From Candidatus Omnitrophota bacterium (lineage in GTDB: Bacteria; Hinthialibacterota; Hinthialibacteria; OLB16): a stretch of 64,000 nucleotides of DNA. The DNA is taken from positions 62,001 to 126,000 of the forward strand of contig JACKFH010000005.1 of assembly GCA_020632575.1 (NCBI GenBank), written 5' to 3'. Under the pieces are notes generated by a model that ran no database searches, was not told where the DNA came from, and saw only the letters and a program-made list of their open reading frames with translations. Positions 18,252-25,604 of the stretch are shown here, piece after piece. How positions within the stretch are numbered: position 1 is the first letter of the stretch; every line of letters starts with the position of its first letter. The position numbers and the translations under genes were made by a program.

Positions 18252-19591
18252 AATTTGTTTATCCCATTCTAATTCTTCTTGCCTGCTCGATTGCCCATCA
18301 GGTTTCGGCGGGCGTGTTGAATCAACCCAATGTGATCATCCTGTTCGCGGATGACCTCGGAACATTGGATGTCAATTGTTTCGGATCGGAAGATCTGTCG
18401 ACCCCGAATCTCAATTCTCTCGCCGACCACGGGATCAAATTCACCCAGTGTTATGTCGGCAGCCCGGTCTGTTCCCCCTCCCGCGCTTCGCTGCTGACTG
18501 GCCGTCACCCCCATCGGGCGGGCGTCCCCGGCAATGTCGGATCGAGACCGAACCAGCGAGGCATGCCGGTGGAGGAAGTCACCCTAGGGGAACTGTTCAA
18601 AAAAGCGGGCTACAAAACCGCGTTGTTTGGGAAATGGCACTTGGGAACGCTTCCCGAATACAGCCCCTTGAATCAGGGGTTCGATGAATTCTTCGGGCAC
18701 AAGGCGGGATGCATCGACAATTTTTCACATTTCTTCTATTGGGTCGGACCGCATTTTCACGATCTCTGGAGAGACGATCACGAACATTTCGAGGACGGTT
18801 ACTATTTTCCGCACCTCGTCGCTCGGGAGGCGACTCGTTTCATCGGTGAGCGGGCGGAGGATGGAGAGCCGTTCTTCCTATATCTCCCGTTCAATATTCC
18901 ACACTATCCACTGCAATGCCCAGTCAAGTTCCGCAGGATGTACGAAGGAGTCGGAGAGCCTCGCGAGTCTTATGCCGCGGTGGTCTCCGCTTTGGATGAC
19001 ACCATTGGAAAGGTGATCCGGAAACTGGACCAGACCGGACTTCGTGAGGAAACGCTGATCGTCTTCCTGAGCGATCATGGTCATTCCACCGAGGAGCGCG
19101 CCAACTTCGGAGGCGGAAACGCCGGTCCCTATCGGGGATCGAAGTTCAGCGTTTTCGAGGGAGGCATCCGTGTGCCGATGATCGCCAGTCTGCCCGGAAC
19201 GCTCCCCGAGGGAGAGACAAGGAGTCAGTTGGTCACGAGTCTCGATTGGTTCGCGACCTTTGCCAAGGATCTCGGTGTCGATCTGGGCGATCGCAAACTG
19301 GACGGGAAGGATCTGGCCCCAATCCTCGAATCGGCGGAGGCGCCCACCCAGCACGAGACCTTTTATTGGCAACTCGGCGACCAGTGGGCGGTTCGGAAAG
19401 GGGATTGGAAACTGGTCAAAAACGCCCGCGACACGAGCGGCGAACGAGTTGAGGGAGATGAAAAGACTTTTCTAAGCAACCTGTCGGTGGATGCGACCGA
19501 GCGAAACAACATCGCGAAGGACCACCCGGATATTGTCGATGAGTTGACCCAGTTGCACGACGCCTGGATCGAGGATGTGGGGCCGAAGTAG
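18248..19591 (+). CDS. Secreted formylglycine-type sulfatase
   Basis: A 447-residue sulfatase with signal peptide (residues 1-21). NVIILFADDLGTLD gives the metal-binding aspartates. C75 in CSPSRASLLTGR is the formylglycine site. GKWHLG and VFLSDHGHS follow. It shares architecture but little close identity with the sulfatase at 11303, so the two probably prefer different sulfate esters. It has AAGGAGG upstream and a 4-bp overlap with the preceding gene. Confidence 0.93.
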   Translation: MKFVYPILILLACSIAHQVSAGVLNQPNVIILFADDLGTLDVNCFGSEDLSTPNLNSLADHGIKFTQCYVGSPVCSPSRASLLTGRHPHRAGVPGNVGSRPNQRGMPVEEVTLGELFKKAGYKTALFGKWHLGTLPEYSPLNQGFDEFFGHKAGCIDNFSHFFYWVGPHFHDLWRDDHEHFEDGYYFPHLVAREATRFIGERAEDGEPFFLYLPFNIPHYPLQCPVKFRRMYEGVGEPRESYAAVVSALDDTIGKVIRKLDQTGLREETLIVFLSDHGHSTEERANFGGGNAGPYRGSKFSVFEGGIRVPMIASLPGTLPEGETRSQLVTSLDWFATFAKDLGVDLGDRKLDGKDLAPILESAEAPTQHETFYWQLGDQWAVRKGDWKLVKNARDTSGERVEGDEKTFLSNLSVDATERNNIAKDHPDIVDELTQLHDAWIEDVGPK

Positions 19592-19593
19592 AA

Positions 19594-20970
19594 TTACTCC
19601 CACATCTCCTTCAGCCCCGAAACGGTCTTGTCGACAAGCACGGTTCCGCCTTCGGGTCCAACCAAGTATTGGACCGCGCTGTACCCGCCGCCTTGCACCG
19701 CTTGTTCGGTCGGGAGGTATCCCAGTTTCATCGTGGAAAGTTGGACAATCAGTGTCAGCAGCGCGGGGCTTCTCGCCTGAATCCGAACCCCATAATCGAG
19801 ATAAAGCTCGAATGGGTTGCTCGCGATCGCAATGTCGCCCAATCGAATCAGGTGCACCTCAGTTCGGCAGGGATCGTCGGTCAAATAAAATGGCGGGTTG
19901 GGCGGATCGAGTTGGGGGAGATCCAACCAATCCACTTTGTGTTCGAACGGAACGGCGAAGCGTTTATCGCTGTCGGCATAAGGAAGGATCGCGTCGATGC
20001 CATCCACAACTCGACGCGCGATCTCCCCTCGGCGGTCCAAACCTCTTCTCTCCCTCATCCGGTCCTCTGCCGCTCTACGGTAAATCAGATGGGGCGAAAT
20101 ATCTCCGGCTGAACCGCATTGGGGAAACAGGAAGAGCGATCCCCCATGTCGGTTCCGAAACTCTTCTCGTATGTCGTGCCAAAAATCGGCGGAAACTTCC
20201 GACAGACTTTCCGTTTCTTGGGCGGGGCAGGTCAGGTTCACCACCATTCCGGTCATCCGGCCATCACGGTCCCAGAAGAAGAGCAAAGGGAGGCTGTGAT
20301 CTTCATACCCTTCGACTCGGTCGAAATCCTCCCGATTGGTTTTGCCGTACATTTGGGTGGTCCCATCGAAATAAACCGCGCGACGGTTATGTCCAACCAC
20401 CGCATGGCCGAGACCCCAGCTGACGCCGCCGGGGGAGCGATGTTTCCAAGCCTCTGTAATCGCCCCAAGAAGCCGATCAACCAGGAAGTCGCCGTAGTCC
20501 GTAGCGCTCATCACATCCGGATCCGCGCTGACATCATAGAGTCCTCGGAAACTCCCCGCGACTTGTTGAGGGCCGGTGTGAGTGTGAGTGGCATTGAGGA
20601 AAACTTTGTTGGGATCGAGGTCGGGTGCGAGAGAGGGTAACCGTTTTCGAATCTCGGTTTGCGTCCATCCCGCAATGAAGATGAGATCGCAAGAGACCAT
20701 GACCGCTTGGTCAATCATGTCCCCCTGTTCATTCTTGGTTTCGATCGCCAGAGCTGTGGCGGTCAGTGGGTCCCGAACCCTTGTCGAAACCCTTTTGTGT
20801 TTCTGACCCACCAGCGCCACCGGTCGATCCGGGGTGATCTCGGTTGAGGCCCAGCCGATCCACAGATCGCCTGTCGCGGGACTGACTGTCCAACCTGAAT
20901 CCACAAAGCTGATCAAGGCGGCAACCCCAAGAATCCATAACCCGACTCGGCCGGAAAACATCGCTTTCAT
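19594..20970 (-). CDS. Neutral/alkaline ceramidase-like secreted protein
   Basis: A 458-residue protein starting MKAMFSGRVGLWILGVAALI (signal peptide). GWASTEITPDRPV, then FLNATHTHTGPQ with the zinc-type HxH, match the N-terminal domain of neutral ceramidases, as does the NHNRRA-like text (VVGHNRRAVYF). In many Planctomycetes-like genomes such proteins sit beside sulfatases and oxidoreductases and the true substrate is unknown, so amide hydrolysis is only a family-level expectation. GGAGG before the ATG at 20970 supports the start. It is convergent with the sulfatase, with 2 bp between the stops. Confidence 0.85.
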   Translation of the reverse strand: MKAMFSGRVGLWILGVAALISFVDSGWTVSPATGDLWIGWASTEITPDRPVALVGQKHKRVSTRVRDPLTATALAIETKNEQGDMIDQAVMVSCDLIFIAGWTQTEIRKRLPSLAPDLDPNKVFLNATHTHTGPQQVAGSFRGLYDVSADPDVMSATDYGDFLVDRLLGAITEAWKHRSPGGVSWGLGHAVVGHNRRAVYFDGTTQMYGKTNREDFDRVEGYEDHSLPLLFFWDRDGRMTGMVVNLTCPAQETESLSEVSADFWHDIREEFRNRHGGSLFLFPQCGSAGDISPHLIYRRAAEDRMRERRGLDRRGEIARRVVDGIDAILPYADSDKRFAVPFEHKVDWLDLPQLDPPNPPFYLTDDPCRTEVHLIRLGDIAIASNPFELYLDYGVRIQARSPALLTLIVQLSTMKLGYLPTEQAVQGGGYSAVQYLVGPEGGTVLVDKTVSGLKEMWE

Positions 20971-20989
20971 ATCACCCTCCACCGCAAAT

Positions 20990-22240
20990 CTAAATGGGAT
21001 ACTCAACCGTTCCACCCCGCTCAATCGACTCGTTCGCCATGAGGACTGTGGCTACGTTCTCCACTCCAACATTGGCGTCGCAAATGGTTTTGCGATCTCC
21101 CTTTTGGACTTTTCGAATGAAGGCGTAGAGAGCGTCGCGGGATTCATCGCTTTCCGAGTCGATCTCAAGCGGTTTGCCGCGGTGCGCCCAGGGATCGTTC
21201 GAAAGACCGAGCGTTTTTCCGCTCGTCACAATCACCGCGTCGGAGTCGGACCCTTTCGATGATTCCGCTAAAACCTCCTCGCCGACATTCTCCCGATAGA
21301 ACAACGCTTTTTTCGAGGTGAGAAACAAGGTCCCCTTGTCCCCCATGACCAATTCGGATGCCCCCTCGTAGGCGTTGCTTTGGAGGGAGGAGTAGGTGAC
21401 CCGGACAGTGTAAGGGTTGCCTTCGTCATTCTTCTTTTCGTATTCGTAAACGCAGAAGACATTGTCGCAAACCTCGCGACCATCCCGCCAATAATCGATT
21501 CCCCCTGTCGCCAAGACTCGTTTCGGGGGAACGCCGAGAATGCGGTTGACCACATCCATTTGATGACTCCCCAGTTCCGCCATCAACCCCTGGGAGGTTT
21601 CCTTATAGAGCCGCCAATTCAGGTGACGATCCAATTGCTCGTAGTAGGGATCGCCTTCGGAAACCGGCAGAGGTCTCCGCCAACTGTGATTGCGATGCCA
21701 CTGGCACTTGATCGCGGCGATCTGACCGAGCATGCCGGTCTCGACCATCGAGACCGCTTGCTCATAAATGGGATTGGCCCGCTTCTGCAAACCGACTTGG
21801 AGGATGGTTCCCTTTTTCTCCGCCGCCTCGGCGATCTTCTTGGCGGCTTCGACCGAGTAGGCGAGAATCTTTTCGCAGTAGAGATGGGCTCCAAATTGAA
21901 TCGCCTCGAGCGCCATCGATTCATGGAGATGAAGGGGAGTTGCGATCACGACCACCTGAGGCTGGGTCTTCTCGAGCATCTCGGAAAAGTCCTTGAACCC
22001 CTCCGCCCCCTCGGAGTACTCGATCCCCTTCTCGAGATGAGGCGGATAGATATCGCAAACCCCGCCGATCTCCACCTCGCGAAAGGTGGTCAACTTCCGA
22101 ATCAGATCCGACCCACGCCCCCCGGTCCCCACCACCGCGAACCGAAGCGGAGGCTTTTCCGCCGCCCGTCCCGCCATCGCGAGCGAAGCAGTCCCGATGG
22201 AGGTCTTGAGAAACTCCCGGCGTTTGAATGGGTCGGTCAT
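20990..22240 (-). CDS. Gfo/Idh/MocA-family oxidoreductase with Tat-like leader
   Basis: A 416-residue protein starting MTDPFKRREFLKTSIGTASLAMAG, a Tat-type leader. The Rossmann motif VVGTGGRGS follows, then CEKILAY in place of the usual EKP catalytic lysine motif (lysine kept, Pro changed to Ile), and HQMDVVNRILG. It would reduce or oxidise a sugar or related polyol with NAD(P). A leader on a nucleotide-dependent enzyme implies it binds its cofactor before export, as in glucose-fructose oxidoreductase. No good ribosome-binding site precedes the ATG. It is followed 19 bp later by the ceramidase-like gene, probably in one operon. Confidence 0.88.
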   Translation of the reverse strand: MTDPFKRREFLKTSIGTASLAMAGRAAEKPPLRFAVVGTGGRGSDLIRKLTTFREVEIGGVCDIYPPHLEKGIEYSEGAEGFKDFSEMLEKTQPQVVVIATPLHLHESMALEAIQFGAHLYCEKILAYSVEAAKKIAEAAEKKGTILQVGLQKRANPIYEQAVSMVETGMLGQIAAIKCQWHRNHSWRRPLPVSEGDPYYEQLDRHLNWRLYKETSQGLMAELGSHQMDVVNRILGVPPKRVLATGGIDYWRDGREVCDNVFCVYEYEKKNDEGNPYTVRVTYSSLQSNAYEGASELVMGDKGTLFLTSKKALFYRENVGEEVLAESSKGSDSDAVIVTSGKTLGLSNDPWAHRGKPLEIDSESDESRDALYAFIRKVQKGDRKTICDANVGVENVATVLMANESIERGGTVEYPI

Positions 22241-22288
22241 GGTTTCAGTTCTAGTTGAGTGGAAAGGTCCGCGCAAGGGCTCATTCCA

Positions 22289-22337
22289 TTGAAATGCGGT
22301 CTGTTTGGGAGTAGGATAAACTAGTCAGACTAGTCAG
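22289..22337 (+). promoter_or_regulatory. Promoter and operator of the toxin-antitoxin pair
   Basis: A sigma70-like promoter: TTGAAA at 22289-22294, 17-bp spacer, TAGGAT at 22312-22317. Immediately downstream two perfect 9-bp direct repeats ACTAGTCAG (22320-22328 and 22329-22337) cover the expected transcription start and reach into the ribosome-binding site. This is the place for autorepression by the antitoxin or the complex. Confidence 0.7.
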
Positions 22338-22346
22338 GAGCATGCT

Positions 22347-22595
22347 ATGCGTCATTGGCAGTTACAGGAAGCAAAAGCCAAGTTGAGCGAGGTGGTGACT
22401 CTGGCCCGTGAGAGCGGACCGCAGGAGATTACTCTTCGTGGCGCTCCCGCGGCGGTGGTCGTTTCCGCCGAGGATTTCGCGCGGCTTACGAGGAAAAAGG
22501 AGCGATTCCTTGACTTTATGCGGAAGTCGCCACTCGCCGATGTTGAAATCGATATCGAAAGGAATCGAACCCTCGTTCGAGATGTCGACTTGTGA
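22347..22595 (+). CDS. Phd/YefM-family antitoxin
   Basis: An 82-residue protein. The N-terminal MRHWQLQEAKAKLSEVVTLA and ITLRGAPAAVVVSAEDFARL are the Phd/YefM DNA-binding fold. The C-terminal part (KSPLADVEIDIERNRTLVRDVDL) is the toxin-binding tail. AGGAG is six bases before the ATG. It overlaps the toxin gene by 4 bp (GTGA), the usual antitoxin-first arrangement. The direct repeats upstream are probably its binding site. Confidence 0.92.
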   Translation: MRHWQLQEAKAKLSEVVTLARESGPQEITLRGAPAAVVVSAEDFARLTRKKERFLDFMRKSPLADVEIDIERNRTLVRDVDL

Positions 22596-23008
22596 GCTAC
22601 CTTCTGGACACGAGCACAATTTGCGAAGTCACCAAGAAGACTCCCAATGCCGGAGTGATCGAATGGCTGTCGGAGATCGATGATCGCTTCCTCTTCATGA
22701 GCGTCCTCTCCCTGGGAGAGATCGGGAGGGGAATTGAGTGTCTCCCGGCCTCGAGAAAGAGAGATCGATTGAAACATTGGCTCGAACACGACCTGACCGA
22801 ATGGTTTGAGGAGAGAGTTCTGCCCATTGATCGGAATGTTTGTGAGTTGTGGGGAAGAATGCTTTCGAGAAAAGATCGCACAATGCCGGCTATCGACAGC
22901 CTCTTTGCCGCGACCGCGAACTATCACCGACTTACAATTGTCACCCGAAACGCGAAGGATTTCGATTACCCGGAGATCGATGTGATGAATCCCTGGTCTC
23001 CGGAATAA
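22592..23008 (+). CDS. VapC-type PIN-domain toxin
   Basis: A 138-residue PIN-domain protein with GTG start inside the antitoxin's stop region. The acidic residues of the RNase site are visible: LLDTSTI (Asp5-6 region), LGEIGRG (Glu), AIDSLFAATA (Asp) and TRNAKDF. VapC toxins cleave tRNA or rRNA; the target here cannot be told from sequence. It pairs with a Phd-type antitoxin, a frequent combination. Confidence 0.92.
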   Translation: MSYLLDTSTICEVTKKTPNAGVIEWLSEIDDRFLFMSVLSLGEIGRGIECLPASRKRDRLKHWLEHDLTEWFEERVLPIDRNVCELWGRMLSRKDRTMPAIDSLFAATANYHRLTIVTRNAKDFDYPEIDVMNPWSPE

Positions 23009-23023
23009 AAGAAACAGTCCGAT

Positions 23024-24094
23024 CTATTCCCCCGCCACCCCCGCCGGCTCGACCACCCGCTGAATCACGCTCCCCGCCACCAAGCAGTCGCCGTCATACA
23101 TCGCCAGCACTTGCCCCGGGGTGAGCGCGCGCTCCGGTTCGAGGTAGCGGACCACCGCTCGGTCTTGTCCGACTTCGAGGACTTCCAGCTCTGCGCCACC
23201 GTGACGATACCTGGGCATGCCGATGAGTCGCTCGCCGACTTTCAGGGGGCGAAAACAGTTGAGTTCATCGACCTCCACCTCGGAAGCGAGCAGGTCCTCC
23301 TCGCCGCCGACCACGACTTCATTCGTCCGGGGATCAAGTCGGATCACATAGAAAGGGCCGCCGGAGAGGCCGATGCCTTTTCGTTGACCCACCGTGAAAT
23401 GGGTGATCCCCTCGTGGTCGGCGAGCGCCTCCCCCTGGGTCGAGACAATCTTGCCGGGCGTCCCCGCTTCGAGGGCGTTGCGATAGTCGAGGTCATGGGC
23501 GAAGCAGAGTTCCTGGCTCTCCACCTTGTCGGCGGTGATCAGCCCGAAACGCTCGGCCTCTTTTCGGACTTCGGGTTTGGTCATGCGACCCAACGGGAAA
23601 AGGAGATGCGGCAACACTTCGGGGTTCATCGAAGCGAGAAAATAAGTCTGGTCTTTCCCACGATCGACTCCGCGCTTGAGGAGTTTGTGGCCGTTCTTTT
23701 CGACGATCTGCGCGTAGTGCCCCGTGGCGATCAGGTCGAAATCGAGTTCGCGCGCCCAGTTGTAGACATAGTCGAACTTGATCCACTGGTTGCAGCGGTA
23801 GCAGGGATTGGGAGTCCGGCCGGATTGGTACTCCTTCTTGAAATTGTCCAGGACAGTGCGAGCGAATACTTCCTTCTCGTTCAGGGAGTAATGAGGAATC
23901 CCGAGGAAGTGCGCGACACAGCGAGCGTCCTCGACATCGGAAAGCGAGCAGCATCCCCCCACCCGCCCCGAGTCGGGGGGGGAGTCCGCCAGACGCAGGG
24001 TCACCCCGGTGACCTCGTATCCCTGTTCGATAAGGAGAGCGGCGGCGACACTGCTGTCGACCCCGCCGCTCATCATGATAAGCGCTTTTGCCAT
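23024..24094 (-). CDS. mnmA: tRNA-specific 2-thiouridylase MnmA
   Basis: A 356-residue enzyme that puts sulfur on U34 of tRNAs for Lys, Glu and Gln. The PP-loop SGGVDSS near the N-terminus binds ATP. C101 in NPCYRCNQWIKF and C197 in ESQELCFA align with the two catalytic cysteines of the E. coli enzyme. GHYAQI and TVGQRKGIG are further family motifs. Length is typical. It is the last gene of the nusA-infB-rbfA-truB cluster, 57 bp after truB. Confidence 0.96.
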   Translation of the reverse strand: MAKALIMMSGGVDSSVAAALLIEQGYEVTGVTLRLADSPPDSGRVGGCCSLSDVEDARCVAHFLGIPHYSLNEKEVFARTVLDNFKKEYQSGRTPNPCYRCNQWIKFDYVYNWARELDFDLIATGHYAQIVEKNGHKLLKRGVDRGKDQTYFLASMNPEVLPHLLFPLGRMTKPEVRKEAERFGLITADKVESQELCFAHDLDYRNALEAGTPGKIVSTQGEALADHEGITHFTVGQRKGIGLSGGPFYVIRLDPRTNEVVVGGEEDLLASEVEVDELNCFRPLKVGERLIGMPRYRHGGAELEVLEVGQDRAVVRYLEPERALTPGQVLAMYDGDCLVAGSVIQRVVEPAGVAGE

Positions 24095-24151
24095 GGTTCT
24101 CTGATTATAACCAGAATGTTCGCCTAGAGGCCAATCCGAAAGTTCGAATTC

Positions 24152-25081
24152 TTAGAACGGTTTCGGAAACACCCGAACCGGTTTCAAGACCTCGAGGTCC
24201 CCACCCAATCGGTCCACTTGGTCCGATGTGAACAGGGATTTGGCCAGTCCGACAAGGCGACCGTCACGGGATTTAATTCGCAGAATCGATTCCTTTTCAA
24301 AATCCTGGGTCCGAGAAAGAATCGCTCCCCCGCGAATCGCCCGTCCGGTCAGCCAGGACCCCACTTCGCTGTCCTGAATCACCACCGCCGCGAATTTGTC
24401 CAGAGCAACATCCGGCGAAAGGAGATGCTCTCGGACCGAATCGGGATCCTTGAGCAACCCGACATCCACGGAGTCCTCAACCCGAAGCGCTCCGCATCGT
24501 GTCCGAACCAACTTCGAGAGGACTCCGCCGCATCCCAGAGCGGCGCCGATATCATGGCACAGAGTGCGCATATAGGTGCCCTTGGAGCACGCGACCGCGA
24601 GTTCGATCTCCGGATTCTCAAAGCGGACAAGATCCAGTCTGTGAATTTCCACTTGGACCGGTTCGCGCTCGACCTCGATCCCCTGTCGCGCGAGGTCATA
24701 GAGCCTTTTCCCCTGATGCCTCTTGGCGCTCAGCATAGGCGGGATCTGTTCGATCGTCCCTCGGAAACGGTCCAGAATTTCTTGGACCTGATCGAGACTC
24801 ACCGATTCCGCCGAGTTCTTCTCGAGGATGTCGCCGGTTATGTCCTGACTGTCAGTCACCACTCCAAGTGTGCAAATCAGGGAATACTCTTTCTCTTCCG
24901 CCATCAGGAACTCGGACAGTTTGGTGGCGTTCCCCAAACAAAGTGGGAGCACCCCGGTGGCGATCGGATCGAGGGTGCCCGCGTGACCGACCTTACGGAT
25001 GCGAGCCGCTTTCCGGATCAGATCGACCACGTCATGCGAGGTGAGTCCGGTCGGTTTATCAACATTCAGAATCCCGTTCAT
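24152..25081 (-). CDS. truB: tRNA pseudouridine-55 synthase TruB
   Basis: A 309-residue enzyme that makes pseudouridine 55 in the T loop of tRNAs. The catalytic aspartate is in KVGHAGTLDPIATGVLPLCLG; GILNVDKPTGLTSHDVV opens the protein as in the family, and CSKGTYMRTLCHDIG is the second conserved block. A C-terminal PUA-like part follows. It overlaps the end of rbfA by 23 bp in another frame, which indicates translational coupling in the infB operon. Confidence 0.96.
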   Translation of the reverse strand: MNGILNVDKPTGLTSHDVVDLIRKAARIRKVGHAGTLDPIATGVLPLCLGNATKLSEFLMAEEKEYSLICTLGVVTDSQDITGDILEKNSAESVSLDQVQEILDRFRGTIEQIPPMLSAKRHQGKRLYDLARQGIEVEREPVQVEIHRLDLVRFENPEIELAVACSKGTYMRTLCHDIGAALGCGGVLSKLVRTRCGALRVEDSVDVGLLKDPDSVREHLLSPDVALDKFAAVVIQDSEVGSWLTGRAIRGGAILSRTQDFEKESILRIKSRDGRLVGLAKSLFTSDQVDRLGGDLEVLKPVRVFPKPF

Positions 25082-25439
25082 TGTCCTGCAAATCGTCCTT
25101 CACTTGATTCAACAGGTCCTCAATTCTCGAGGCCTGCTCCTCCGCCTGGTCCACCACGAAATGAAGGTGCGGCGTCTTCTTTAATCGTATCCGCGAACCG
25201 ATCTTCTTCTGAACGATTTCAGCGGCGTAATCCATATTCTCGACCGTGCCGATCTCCTCGGACTCACCGAATTGACGACACATGATGAAAACCTTGGCCG
25301 AACTCAAATCAGGACTGGTCCGCACCTCGGTCACCGTCATTGCCATCAGAACCGGATCGGAGGTCTCGGAGATCAAAATCTTCCCGATCTCTTCCCGCAG
25401 CAGTTCGTTCACCTGGGCGATTCTTCGATTCGGTTTCAT
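25059..25439 (-). CDS. rbfA: 30S ribosome-binding factor RbfA
   Basis: A 126-residue KH-fold protein needed for maturation of 16S rRNA 5' end. Landmarks are RIAQVNELLREEIGKIL, VTVTEV-like text (MAMTVTEVRTSPDLSSAKVFI) and the C-terminal RIRLKKTPHLHFVVD. I start at MKPNRRIAQ (25439), which matches family N-termini; the frame runs 48 codons further upstream without family similarity. It sits between infB and truB as in most bacteria. Confidence 0.94.
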   Translation of the reverse strand: MKPNRRIAQVNELLREEIGKILISETSDPVLMAMTVTEVRTSPDLSSAKVFIMCRQFGESEEIGTVENMDYAAEIVQKKIGSRIRLKKTPHLHFVVDQAEEQASRIEDLLNQVKDDLQDNERDSEC

Positions 25440-25604
25440 ACTTTTTTCATTCGGAGCGCACACAGGTCGGCGCCCTTCGCCGAAGCGAAGGAACACCGCT
25501 CGAGTTCTTGGTTCACGCCGTGAGAATTCTCGATTGACGGGTGCGCGCTCCAGTCTCGGCCCTGGAAGGTTTCCAAACGTCATCCAGGCCGGTCAGGTTT
25601 TACG

